Shown here: in pieces, positions 37,869 through 46,040 of the stretch
Position numbering within the stretch: position 1 is the stretch's first letter
Layout of the letters: every line of letters starts with the position of its first letter
Source: Burkholderiales bacterium
GTDB taxonomy: Bacteria > Pseudomonadota > Gammaproteobacteria > Burkholderiales > SG8-41
Length of the DNA stretch: 64,000 bases
Direction: 5' to 3'
Assembly: GCA_036262035.1 (NCBI GenBank)
Contig: DATAJS010000013.1
Location: forward strand, 186,001 to 250,000
Program-made: the position numbers and the translations under genes
The notes under the pieces: generated by a model
Database searches by the model: none
Seen by the model: the letters and a program-made list of their open reading frames with translations, nothing else
Told to the model about the DNA's origin: nothing

Positions 37869-39230
37869 ATGCTGACCCTCGACGAGCTGCGCGAGCACGT
37901 CGCGACCGGCGACATCGAGACGATCGTCGTCGGCTTCACCGACCATTACGGCCGCCTCCTCGGCAAGCGCTTCGACGCCGAGATGTTCATCGAGGACATC
38001 ATCGAAGGCGGGGCGCACGCCTGCGACTACCTGCTCACGGTGGACATGGAGATGGAGCCGGTCCCGGGTTACTCGTTCGCGAGCTGGGAGCTCGGCTACG
38101 GCGACTTCCATCTCGTCCCCGATTTCACGACGCTGCGCACCGCGAGCTGGCTCAACCACAGCGCTTTGGTGCTGTGCGACCTGAAAGACGAGAAGACGCG
38201 CGAGTACGTATCGGTCGCGCCGCGTTCGATACTCCGGCGCCAGCTCGAGGCCGCGAAAGCGCTCGGCTACGACGCGTTCGCCGCCTCCGAGCTCGAGCAT
38301 TACGTCTACCGCAAGACCTACGCGCAGGCGCAGGCGCAGGGCTACCGCGATCTCGATCCGGCGGGCTGGTATCGCGAGGACTATCACATGCTCCAGGCCG
38401 CGCGCACCGAGGATTACCACGCTGCGGTGCGCCGCCATCTCAAGTATTCGGGCGTGCCGGTCGAGAACTCGAAAGGCGAATGGGGTGTGGGCCAGCACGA
38501 AGTCAACGTGCGCTATGCCGAAGCGCTCGAGATGGCCGACCGTCACGTCGTCTTCAAGCAGTGCATGAAAGAGCTCGCCGACGCGATGGGCTGCGCGGTC
38601 ACGTTCATGGCGAAGCCTCATGCGGACCAGCCCGGCTCGAGCTGCCACATCCACTTCAGCCTGTGGCGCGACGGCGCGAACGCCTTTCCGGGCAAGCGCA
38701 CGCTCGGACCGATCGAGTGCTCCGACGCCTTTCGCTGGTTTCTCGGCGGATGGATCGCCCACCTTCCCGAGGTGATGGTGTTCTACGCGCCCACGATCAA
38801 TTCGTACAAGCGCTATGTCGACGGCTCGTGGGCGCCGACGCGCATCGCGTGGAGCCACGACAACCGCACCGCGGGATTCCGCGTGGTCGGATCGGGCAAG
38901 GCATTGCGCATCGAGTGCCGCATCCCGGGCGCCGACTGCAATCCGTATCTCGGCTTCGCGGCCGCGCTCGCTTCGGGCCTCGACGGCATCCGCAACAGGA
39001 TCGAGCCGCCGGAACACTTCAGCGGTGACGTCTACGCCGCGCACGACCTGCCGCGGGTGCCGTACACGCTCGGCGAAGCCGCCGACGCCTTCGAGAAGAG
39101 CGCGTTCGCCAAAGAAGCGTTCGGCGCCGACGTCGTCGAGCACTACCTGCACTTCTTCAGGACCGAGCAGAACGCCTACAACTTCGCGGTCACTGATTGG
39201 GAACGTCAACGATATTTCGAAAGGATTTGA
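37869..39230 (+). CDS. Glutamine synthetase-family enzyme, probable gamma-glutamyl-amine ligase
   Basis: 453 residues from ATG 37869 (SD GAGAGG; the frame is open further upstream). GS fold: N-terminal beta-grasp (VGFTDHYGRLLGKRF), metal ligands in ASELEHYV and NVRYAEALEMAD, ATP-site KPHADQPGSSCHIHFS, and RIECRIPGADCNPYLGFAAAL at the C terminus. It differs from GlnA in lacking the adenylylation Tyr loop and resembles the PuuA/IpuC type that ligates glutamate to amines. Followed on the same strand by an SDR, an aldehyde dehydrogenase and an amidotransferase, so a gamma-glutamylation catabolic route is likely. Substrate unknown. Confidence 0.8.
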   Translation: MLTLDELREHVATGDIETIVVGFTDHYGRLLGKRFDAEMFIEDIIEGGAHACDYLLTVDMEMEPVPGYSFASWELGYGDFHLVPDFTTLRTASWLNHSALVLCDLKDEKTREYVSVAPRSILRRQLEAAKALGYDAFAASELEHYVYRKTYAQAQAQGYRDLDPAGWYREDYHMLQAARTEDYHAAVRRHLKYSGVPVENSKGEWGVGQHEVNVRYAEALEMADRHVVFKQCMKELADAMGCAVTFMAKPHADQPGSSCHIHFSLWRDGANAFPGKRTLGPIECSDAFRWFLGGWIAHLPEVMVFYAPTINSYKRYVDGSWAPTRIAWSHDNRTAGFRVVGSGKALRIECRIPGADCNPYLGFAAALASGLDGIRNRIEPPEHFSGDVYAAHDLPRVPYTLGEAADAFEKSAFAKEAFGADVVEHYLHFFRTEQNAYNFAVTDWERQRYFERI

Positions 39231-39280
39231 CGTAGGGTGCGTGGTAACGCACCGCGCGGTGCGCTTGCGCGCACCCTACG
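39231..39280. repeat. GTAGGGTGCG palindromic repeat, full copy 2
   Basis: Perfect 11-bp arms CGTAGGGTGCG (39231-39241) and CGCACCCTACG (39270-39280), starting one base after the glutamine-synthetase-like stop and ending 17 bp before the SDR start. With the half copy at 40073 it brackets the SDR gene. Confidence 0.85.
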
Positions 39281-39297
39281 ATGAAGCGGAAGCGAGC

Positions 39298-40071
39298 ATG
39301 AGACTGAAAGACAAAGTGGCATTGATCACCGGCGGCGGCAGCGGCATCGGCCGCGAAGCGTCGACGCTCTTCGCGAGCGAAGGCGCGGCGGTCGTGGTCG
39401 TCGACGTGAACGAAGCGCCGGCGCAGGAGACGGTCGCGCTCGTCGAGAAGGCCGGCGGCCGCGCAGCCGCGTGCAAGGCCGACGTCTCCAAAGCCGCCGA
39501 CTGCGAACGGATGGTCGCGTTCGCGGAGACGACCTTCGGAAAGCTGAACGTGCTGTTCAACAACGCGGGCATCATGCACGCCAGGGACGACGACGCGATC
39601 GCCACCGAAGAGGCGATCTGGGACCTGACGATGAACATCAACGCCAAAGGGGTGTTCTTCGGGTGCAAGTACGGCATCCCCGCGCTGCGCCGCGCGGGCG
39701 GCGGGTCGATCATCAACACCGCTTCGTTCGTCGCGCTGATGGGCGCGGCGACGCCGCAGATCGCCTACACCGCGAGCAAGGGCGCGGTGCTCTCGCTCAC
39801 CCGCGAGCTCGCGGTGATCCACGCGCGCGAGAACATCCGCGTCAACGCGCTCTGCCCCGGGCCGCTGCGCACCAGGTTGCTGATGGATTTCCTCGACACC
39901 GAGGAGAAGAAGCAACGGCGACTGGTGCATCTCCCGATGGGACGTTTCGGCGAGGCGGCGGAGATCGCGAAAGGCGCGCTCTTTCTCGCGTCCGACGACT
40001 CGTCGTACGTCACCGGCACCGAGTTCCTCGTCGACGGCGGATTGACGGCCGCGTACGTGACGCCGCTTTAA
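39298..40071 (+). CDS. Classical SDR oxidoreductase (alcohol dehydrogenase role in amine route)
   Basis: 257 residues. Cofactor motif TGGGSGIG (11-18), NNAGIMH, catalytic Ser in IINTASF, Tyr157 and Lys161 in YTASK, and CPGPLRT. An Asp at the end of beta-2 (VVDVNEA) suggests NAD preference. In this cluster it would oxidise a gamma-glutamylated alcohol to the aldehyde used by the next gene. A role as a 3-oxoacyl reductase-like SDR cannot be excluded. It is flanked by two same-orientation copies of the GTAGGGTGCG repeat. Confidence 0.85.
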   Translation: MRLKDKVALITGGGSGIGREASTLFASEGAAVVVVDVNEAPAQETVALVEKAGGRAAACKADVSKAADCERMVAFAETTFGKLNVLFNNAGIMHARDDDAIATEEAIWDLTMNINAKGVFFGCKYGIPALRRAGGGSIINTASFVALMGAATPQIAYTASKGAVLSLTRELAVIHARENIRVNALCPGPLRTRLLMDFLDTEEKKQRRLVHLPMGRFGEAAEIAKGALFLASDDSSYVTGTEFLVDGGLTAAYVTPL

Positions 40072-40072
40072 C

Positions 40073-40099
40073 CGTAGGGTGCGTGGCAACGCACCGCGC
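40073..40099. repeat. GTAGGGTGCG repeat, half copy
   Basis: CCGTAGGGTGCGTGGCAACG then CACCGCG, directly after the SDR stop and ending 3 bp before the aldehyde dehydrogenase ATG. It encodes the spurious first residues of the longer aldehyde dehydrogenase frame. Confidence 0.75.
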
Positions 40100-40102
40100 C
40101 GT

Positions 40103-41500
40103 ATGAGCCACCGGATTCAGAAAACCATCTCGCCCATCGACGGGTCCATCCTCGTCGAGCGTCCGCTCGCGACCAACGACGAGCTGGCGAAGGTGCTCGA
40201 GCAAGCAGCCGCCGCGCAGAAACACTGGAAACGCGTCCCTCTGCCTGAGCGCGCTGCGACCTGCCGGCGCATGGCCGATTACTGCGTCGACCACGCCGAC
40301 CGCATCGGCGAGGAGATCACGCGCCAGATGGGGCGGCCGATCGCCTATAGCCCGTTCGAGATCCGCCGCGGCTTCCACGAGCGTGCAACATATATGGCGA
40401 ACATCGCGGAAGCGGCGCTCGCCGACATCGCGATCGAATCGAAGGACGGCTTCGAGCGCTACATCCGGCGCGAGCCGCTCGGCGTGGTCTTCGTCGTCGC
40501 GCCGTGGAATTACCCGTGGCTCACGTCGGTGAACGCGATCGTGCCGGCGCTGCTCGCGGGCAATACCGTCGTGCTCAAGATGGCGCAGCAGACCCCGCTC
40601 GTCGCCGAGCGCTACGCGCAGGCGTTCAAGGCCGCCGGGCTGCCCGACGGCGTGTTTCATTTCGTCCATCTCGACCACGAGCAGGTCGGGCGCGCGATCC
40701 GCGACCGGCGAGTGGCCTACGTCGCTTTCACCGGCTCGGTCGGCGGCGGTCACGCCGTGCAGCAGGCGGCGAGCGAGCGCTTCATCGGCGCCGGCCTCGA
40801 GCTCGGGGGCAAGGATCCCGCTTATGTGCGGGCCGACGCGCCGCTGGCGGCCACCGTCGAGAATCTCGTCGACGGCGCGTTCTTCAACTCGGGACAATCG
40901 TGCTGCGGCGTCGAGCGCATCTACGTGCACCGCGACGTCTACGATCCCTTCGTCGAAGCGTTCGTCGAGCTCACGAAGCAGTACAGGCTCGGCAATCCGC
41001 TGAATCCCCAGACCACGCTGGGCCCGATGGTGCGCACCGACGCGGCCGACACCGTGCGCGCCCAGATCCGGCAGGCGCTGGCGGTCGGCGCAACCGCGCT
41101 CATCGATCCGTCCGATTTCCCCACCGCGCAGGACGGCACGCCCTATCTCGCGCCGCAGGTGCTCGTCGACGTCGACCACCGCATGCGCATCATGTCGGAA
41201 GAGACCTTCGGACCTGTCGTCGGCATCATGCGCGTCGACGGCGACGACGATGCGATCCGCTTCATGAACGACAGCCGCTACGGCCTCACCGCTTCGGTGT
41301 GGACGCAGGACCTCGACGCCGCGAAGCGCATCGGCGACGAAGTCGAGACCGGCACGCTGTACATGAACCGCTGCGACTATCTCGATCCGGCGCTGGCATG
41401 GACCGGGGTGAAAGACTCAGGACGCGGGTGCACGCTGTCGCGGCTGGGGCTGGAGACGTTCACGCGCCCGAAATCGTTCCACCTGAGAGTAGGGGCTTGA
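40103..41500 (+). CDS. NAD(P)-dependent aldehyde dehydrogenase
   Basis: 465 residues from ATG 40103. ALDH motifs: VVAPWNYPW, cofactor FTGSVGGG, Glu233 in LELGGKDP, nucleophile Cys267 in NSGQSCCG, and EETFGPVV. It is shorter than the 480-500 residue norm, like the succinate-semialdehyde/gamma-glutamyl-aldehyde type. Expected role: oxidation of a gamma-glutamyl aldehyde to the acid (PuuC/IpuH analogue). The SDR stop is 31 bp upstream, with only repeat sequence between. Confidence 0.88.
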   Translation: MSHRIQKTISPIDGSILVERPLATNDELAKVLEQAAAAQKHWKRVPLPERAATCRRMADYCVDHADRIGEEITRQMGRPIAYSPFEIRRGFHERATYMANIAEAALADIAIESKDGFERYIRREPLGVVFVVAPWNYPWLTSVNAIVPALLAGNTVVLKMAQQTPLVAERYAQAFKAAGLPDGVFHFVHLDHEQVGRAIRDRRVAYVAFTGSVGGGHAVQQAASERFIGAGLELGGKDPAYVRADAPLAATVENLVDGAFFNSGQSCCGVERIYVHRDVYDPFVEAFVELTKQYRLGNPLNPQTTLGPMVRTDAADTVRAQIRQALAVGATALIDPSDFPTAQDGTPYLAPQVLVDVDHRMRIMSEETFGPVVGIMRVDGDDDAIRFMNDSRYGLTASVWTQDLDAAKRIGDEVETGTLYMNRCDYLDPALAWTGVKDSGRGCTLSRLGLETFTRPKSFHLRVGA

Positions 41501-41505
41501 GCAGC

Positions 41506-41531
41506 GCGTTACGGCTATGCCTGACGCAACC
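41506..41531. repeat. GCGTTACGGC...GCCTGACGC repeat, related to 57846-57872
   Basis: The complement of this stretch matches GCGTCAGGC, three variable bases, AGCCGTAACGC near the half copy at 57839. The rest of the gap 41532-41655 holds no gene that I can support. Confidence 0.5.
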
Positions 41532-41655
41532 TGCCAAAAGCGTCATGGGTCATTGCCCGCACTTCGTCGTTCAGGTGCGCGATGAAGTTGGTCATCTACA
41601 GAACCGGATCCGCGGCGAGTGACAGACCGGGCACCGCTCGTGCAGGATGACGCTC

Positions 41656-42393
41656 ATGAACATCGGCCTACTCGTCTGCGACGACGTCTCCTCGCGCTTC
41701 CGCCACATCGGCGGCGGCTACCAGGACATGTTCGAAGCGCTGTTGAAGCCCCACGTCCCGGGACTCGAGTTCACGCGCTACGACGTGCGCCAGGGAGAGA
41801 TCCCCGCGTCCACCGACGCGCACGACGTCTATCTCTGCACCGGCTCGCGGCACTCGGTGTACGACAAGCTCGACTGGATCGAAGCGCTCAAGGCGTTCGT
41901 GCGCGACGTGCGCGACGACGGCAAGGCGTTCGTCGGCATCTGCTTCGGCCACCAGGTGCTCGCCGAGGCGCTCGGCGGCCACGTCGCCAAGGCCGACCAG
42001 GGCTGGGGCATCGGCGTGCTCGACATGGACATCGTCAAGCCCGAGCCGTGGATGCAGCCGCCGCAGGCGCACTGCAAGCTCCAGTACATGCACGGCGACC
42101 AGGTGCTGAAGCTGCCTCCCGAAAGCACGGTGCTCGCGGTCGCGCCCCACTGCCCCGTCGCGATGTTCAAGGTGCGCGACACGATGCTCGGCATCGAAGG
42201 CCATCCCGAGTTTCCCGCAGCCTACGAGCGGGCGCTGCTCGAGACCCGCCGCGACCGCATCGGCGCAGAGTCCGTCGATAAGGCGCTGGCGTCGCTGTCC
42301 ACGCCGACCGACCACGACGTGACCGCCCGCTGGATCGCCAACTTCATCCAGCGAAAATCCGGGTCAGAGTCACATTACGTGCAAGAAATCTGA
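41656..42393 (+). CDS. Class I glutamine amidotransferase-like hydrolase
   Basis: 245 residues, GMP-synthase-like GATase fold. Catalytic triad: Cys96 in GICFGHQ, His183 and Glu185 in GIEGHPEF. It stands alone without a synthetase domain, as in gamma-glutamyl hydrolases of the PuuD/IpuF kind. In this cluster it should free the amino acid product and glutamate. ATG 41656 is preferred over 41647 because AGGA lies 9 bases before it. The last residues (RKSGSESHYVQEI) and the TGA come from the left and centre of a palindromic repeat shared with the convergent gene. Confidence 0.8.
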   Translation: MNIGLLVCDDVSSRFRHIGGGYQDMFEALLKPHVPGLEFTRYDVRQGEIPASTDAHDVYLCTGSRHSVYDKLDWIEALKAFVRDVRDDGKAFVGICFGHQVLAEALGGHVAKADQGWGIGVLDMDIVKPEPWMQPPQAHCKLQYMHGDQVLKLPPESTVLAVAPHCPVAMFKVRDTMLGIEGHPEFPAAYERALLETRRDRIGAESVDKALASLSTPTDHDVTARWIANFIQRKSGSESHYVQEI

Positions 42394-42409
42394 CTCTGAC
42401 CCGGATTTT
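42354..42409. repeat. Perfect 19-bp-armed palindrome shared by two convergent gene ends
   Basis: Arms 42354-42372 and 42391-42409 contain CCGGGTCAGAGTCA and its complement; 18-base centre. The stop codons of the two convergent genes (42391-42393 on plus, 42372-42370 on minus) occupy mirror positions. With T-rich ends it would also serve as a two-way terminator. Confidence 0.92.
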
Positions 42410-43794
42410 TGTTGGCCGAAGGTGCGCATGTCGCTGACGTTCTCGAGTGACAGCAGCTCCCGGTAGAGGTCCGCCGCGCGCGCTTCGCCCCACACCGGCG
42501 TCATCAGGTCGAAGTATTTCTGCCGCACGTCCTCGGGACGATGAGGATCGGAAGGCTCGCCTTTCATCGTCTCGCAGCGTCCCGTCACCCTTCGCCCGCC
42601 GCGCAGGTGGATCGCCACGTCGCAGATCTGCTGGTCGGGATAAGCCCCGGTGTAAGCCGGCTCTTCGGTCACGTCGATCTTCGCGACGAGCGCCTGCACG
42701 CGCGGGCTCTGCACGGCGGGCAGGTCGAAGCTCCCGATGCCGGACTTTCCGTGCACGAGGATCGTCGCGAGCGCGAACGGGATCGAGAACTTGGCGCCGA
42801 AGCTGGTCGTGATCTTCTTGCCCGACAGCAGCGCGGCCATGCGGAAGGCCTTCACCTCGATGCGCTCGATCGCATCGATATCGAGGCTATGACTCTCCGG
42901 CCTGGCGAGCGCGTCCTGCAACGCATCGATCGCCGCGTGCGAGTATCGCCCCGACGGGTGCAGCTTGAAATAGCCGTGCAGGATGAGCCAGTCGCGCCCG
43001 AGCCCCTCCACATAACGCGCCGGATCGAAACCGTCGGCGATCACGGTCCCGTACGTGAAGCCGATGCCGTCACGCTGGCCGGTGAAACCCGAGTCGACGA
43101 GCTGCACCGCGAGGCTGCCCGCGAGCGCGCTGTGGCCGGAATAGACGTTGCGCACGGTCGCCTCGTCGAGCATCGCCTGGCGGTTGGTCGTCATGGCCAT
43201 CGTCGCGGCGACGTTCACCACCGAGCGCACCCGCGCTTCGTCGAATCGTTTCAGCCGCGCGATCGCGACCGCCGAGCCGATCGTGCCGGTGGTGCCGTGG
43301 GGATGCACCGACATGCGCATCTGCGCCGCCATGCCGACGCGCGCGCAGACCTCGTAGCCGAGCACACACGCGAGCAGCAGATCGCGTCCGGACACGCCCA
43401 GCGCCTGTGCGGCCGCGAACGCCGCCGGAAACGTCTGGCTGCCGGGATGCGACCACGCGATCGTGTTCCCTTCGTCGTAGTCGTGCCACGTGCTCGCGGC
43501 GCCGTTGAGAAAGCCCGCGTCGCGCGCGCTCGCGCGATGCCGCGTGCCGATCACCCAGCTCGGGCCTGGAGGCGCGTCGGCGAGATAGCGCGCCGCGAGC
43601 GCTCGCATCTCGTCGCTCTGGTTGCCGGCGGTGACGATCGCGAAAAGGTCCGCGAGCAGGTGCTTCGTCCGCTCGACGACAGCGGCAGGCAAGTCCTCGA
43701 ACCGCGTCGTGCAGACGAAGCGCGCGATCGCATCCAGATACTCCGGCGTCCCCTCTCCCGCTCCCGCGGCGCTCGGCCCTCGCGTCATCGTCAT
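42370..43794 (-). CDS. MmgE/PrpD family protein
   Basis: 474 residues of the 2-methylcitrate dehydratase/iminosuccinate epimerase/cis-aconitate decarboxylase superfamily. Typical blocks: HLLADLFAIVTAG, FLNGAASTWHDYDEG, HPGSQTFPAAFAAAQALG, HPHGTTGTIGSAVA, and GYFKLHPSGRYSHAAIDAL. Substrate unknown. Its ATG overlaps the stop of the upstream Bug receptor (ATGA), a common pairing in Betaproteobacteria. The C terminus (QQKSGSESDFLHVM) is encoded by a palindromic repeat, and mirrors the tail of the convergent amidotransferase. Confidence 0.88.
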   Translation of the reverse strand: MTMTRGPSAAGAGEGTPEYLDAIARFVCTTRFEDLPAAVVERTKHLLADLFAIVTAGNQSDEMRALAARYLADAPPGPSWVIGTRHRASARDAGFLNGAASTWHDYDEGNTIAWSHPGSQTFPAAFAAAQALGVSGRDLLLACVLGYEVCARVGMAAQMRMSVHPHGTTGTIGSAVAIARLKRFDEARVRSVVNVAATMAMTTNRQAMLDEATVRNVYSGHSALAGSLAVQLVDSGFTGQRDGIGFTYGTVIADGFDPARYVEGLGRDWLILHGYFKLHPSGRYSHAAIDALQDALARPESHSLDIDAIERIEVKAFRMAALLSGKKITTSFGAKFSIPFALATILVHGKSGIGSFDLPAVQSPRVQALVAKIDVTEEPAYTGAYPDQQICDVAIHLRGGRRVTGRCETMKGEPSDPHRPEDVRQKYFDLMTPVWGEARAADLYRELLSLENVSDMRTFGQQKSGSESDFLHVM

Positions 43795-44747
43795 TCCATC
43801 TTGATGTTGAGCCGCTTGATGACCTCGGCGTATTTCTTGAGGTCGGTGCGGATGAGCGCCGAAGTCTCTTCGGGCGAGTTCGCGATCACGTCGGCGCCGA
43901 CCTGGAGGATCTGCGCGGTGATCTCCGGCGTCCGGATGATCCGCACCAGCTCGTGGTTCAGGCGCGTGATCACAGCCTGCGGCGTCTTCGCCGGCGCCAG
44001 TACCGCCTGCCAGTTGCCTTCGACGTATCCGGGCACGCCGGACTCGGAGACCGTCGGGACGTCCGGCAATTGCGCGACGCGCTTCTCGCCGGTCACCGCC
44101 AGCACGCGCATGCGCCCGCTCTTGATGTACGGCTGCACCGCGACCGAGGAGGCGTAGAGCACCTGCACCTCGCCTCCGAGGAGCGCAGTGATCGAGGGAC
44201 CGACGCCGCGATACGGCACGTGGTTGAGCCTGATTTTCGCCATGGACGCGAAGCGCTCGCCCGCGATGTGCGTCGCATTGCCCACTCCGCCCGAACCGTA
44301 ATCGATCGCGCCGGGACGTGCGCGCGCGAGCGCGATCAGCTCCTTCACGGTCCGTACCGGCAGCGACGGATGCACCGACAGCAGGTACGGCTGCCACAGG
44401 ATCGTCGTCACGGCAGCGAAATCGCGTTCGGTGTCGAACGGCATGTGCGGATACACCCACGGATTCATGGTGAACGTGCTCGCGACGAGCAGGATGGTGT
44501 AACCGTCTGCCGGCGCTTTGGCCGCCATCTCGGTGCCGATGTTGCCGTTGGCGCCCGAGCGGTTGTCGACGAGGACCGGCTGCTTCCAGGCGTCGGTCAG
44601 CTTTTGCCCGATGAGCCTCGCCAGGAAATCCGAGGTGCCGCCGGTCGGATACGGGATGATCCAGCGGATCGGCTTAACAGGATATTCCTGCGCCTGCACG
44701 CTTGCAGCGAACAGCGCGACGAGCGCGCCCGCGAGAGCGGCTCTCAT
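43791..44747 (-). CDS. Bug/TctC-family periplasmic solute-binding protein
   Basis: 318 residues from ATG 44747 with a signal peptide (MRAALAGALVALFAASVQAQ). Family hallmarks: YPVKPIRWIIPYPTGGTSDFLAR, VVDNRSG-type VLVDNRSGANG, AAKAPADGYTILL, VPYRGVGPSITALLGGEVQ, and LPDVPTVSESGVPGY. Binds an organic acid or similar ligand in the periplasm. No tctA/tctB membrane genes are nearby, so the protein is an orphan receptor. Coupled to the MmgE/PrpD gene, whose substrate may be the ligand. Confidence 0.92.
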   Translation of the reverse strand: MRAALAGALVALFAASVQAQEYPVKPIRWIIPYPTGGTSDFLARLIGQKLTDAWKQPVLVDNRSGANGNIGTEMAAKAPADGYTILLVASTFTMNPWVYPHMPFDTERDFAAVTTILWQPYLLSVHPSLPVRTVKELIALARARPGAIDYGSGGVGNATHIAGERFASMAKIRLNHVPYRGVGPSITALLGGEVQVLYASSVAVQPYIKSGRMRVLAVTGEKRVAQLPDVPTVSESGVPGYVEGNWQAVLAPAKTPQAVITRLNHELVRIIRTPEITAQILQVGADVIANSPEETSALIRTDLKKYAEVIKRLNIKME

Positions 44748-44785
44748 CGTATGATGGGCCTCGACTTGAGGAGAGGTGCCACGAC

Positions 44786-45133
44786 ATGCCCGCGAAAAAA
44801 TCATCGAACGTCGCTCCCTATTGCATGACCATCACCTTCGAGATCTCGCCCGAAGACGAAGCCGAGTTCAACGACATCTACGACAACGACCACATCCCGA
44901 CCATCATGAAGCTCGAGGGCGTGCGTGAAGTCATCCGCTTCAAGGACGCCGAGCCCAACGAGAAAGGCTATCTCGTCTATACCGCGGTGTACTTCATGGA
45001 CCGCGAGAACCTGCACCTCACGCCCGAGTGGAAAGCGCTGTCCGACACCGGCCGCTGGATGCCCGTGATCCGTCCCAAGGTGAAGTCGCGCGCCCGGAGA
45101 ACAGGGCCGGTCGTCGCGCGCTTCACGCAGTAG
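44786..45133 (+). CDS. Small dimeric alpha/beta-barrel-like protein, unknown
   Basis: 115 residues from ATG 44786, with GAGGAGAGG 8 bases before. Sequence YCMTITFEISPEDEAEFNDIY, DNDHIPTIMKLEGVREVIRF and YLVYTAVYFMD suggests a ferredoxin-like dimeric barrel (EthD/DUF-type). These include small mono-oxygenases and isomerases. It starts 38 bp from the divergent Bug gene and ends with an 11-bp overlap on the convergent deacetylase. Function unknown. Confidence 0.7.
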   Translation: MPAKKSSNVAPYCMTITFEISPEDEAEFNDIYDNDHIPTIMKLEGVREVIRFKDAEPNEKGYLVYTAVYFMDRENLHLTPEWKALSDTGRWMPVIRPKVKSRARRTGPVVARFTQ

Positions 45134-45992
45134 CCTCGACGAACCAGTCGGCGATCTCGGCACCGGTCATGAACACCGCGTCGCTGCGGGCCTTCAGGCG
45201 CTCGATGAAGCGCTCGAGAAAAGCGATGCGGTGCGGGACGCCCATGAGATGCGGGTGCAGCGGGACGGTGAGTAGGCGCGGCCCTTGCGCGAGCTCGCGC
45301 TCGAAGCATTGGAGCGTCGCTTCGAGGCGCTTCAAAGCCTGCGAGGAGCTGTGCTTCTCGACCGCGTAGATCACGCTGTCGTTGGTCTCGAAGTTGTACG
45401 GGATCGACACGAGCTTCCCGTGCTCGGTGCGCATCCACGAAGGCTGGTCGTCGATCGCCCACTCGCAGACGTAATCGAAGCCGAGCGCCTTCAAGACGTC
45501 GGGCGTCTCGAACGTCTCCTGCAGGCCCGGGCCGAGCCAGCCGCGCATGCGCGTGCCGGTGTAGCGCTCGACCGCGGCTTTCGCCTCGGCGATCATGGCG
45601 CGCTCGTCGGGCACGCTCTTGACCGATTGCTGGTAGACGCCGTGGCCGATCCATTCCCAGCGAGCGGCCCGGATGCGCTCGGCGAGCCCCGGATACGCGG
45701 TAATGATGTCCGAGTTGATCGCGCAGCTCACCGGCAGTCCGTCGAGCACCCGAAAGAAGCGCGGCATGCCGGCGCGCAGGCCGTACTCGGCCCAGCTCCA
45801 GTTCGGAAGGTCGGGCACCGCGCCCTGCCCGTGCGGGGGCGTCAGGATGCCGCGCGGCATCGGCTTGTCGAAAGGCCAGACTTCGACGTTGACGACGACA
45901 TGGACGATGAGGGGCTTGCCGCGCGGCGCGGCGAGCGGCGCGCGCTCGTCTGCAAGCTCGTAGGGAATCCGCGTCTGTTGCGCTGCGCTCAT
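45123..45992 (-). CDS. Polysaccharide deacetylase-family protein
   Basis: 289 residues, NodB/PuuE-like barrel. VHVVVNVEVWPF, NYSWAEYGLR-type NWSWAEYGLRAGMPRF, WEWIGHGVYQQSV, and GWLGPGLQETFETPDVLKAL are visible, ending HPHLMGVPHRIAFLERF. This matches the allantoinase-like branch of the deacetylases acting on small amides rather than on sugars. No signal peptide. SD GAGG before ATG 45992. The neighbour amidase fits amide catabolism. Substrate unknown. Confidence 0.8.
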   Translation of the reverse strand: MSAAQQTRIPYELADERAPLAAPRGKPLIVHVVVNVEVWPFDKPMPRGILTPPHGQGAVPDLPNWSWAEYGLRAGMPRFFRVLDGLPVSCAINSDIITAYPGLAERIRAARWEWIGHGVYQQSVKSVPDERAMIAEAKAAVERYTGTRMRGWLGPGLQETFETPDVLKALGFDYVCEWAIDDQPSWMRTEHGKLVSIPYNFETNDSVIYAVEKHSSSQALKRLEATLQCFERELAQGPRLLTVPLHPHLMGVPHRIAFLERFIERLKARSDAVFMTGAEIADWFVEATA

Positions 45993-46040
45993 GCGTCCTC
46001 GCTAAACTCGAAGCTTCTTCATCGAGCGTAGCACACGTCC

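Noticed and set aside
40079-40102. Eight extra N-terminal residues of the aldehyde dehydrogenase
   Set aside because: Encoded by the GTAGGGTGCG repeat; ATG 40103 fits better.
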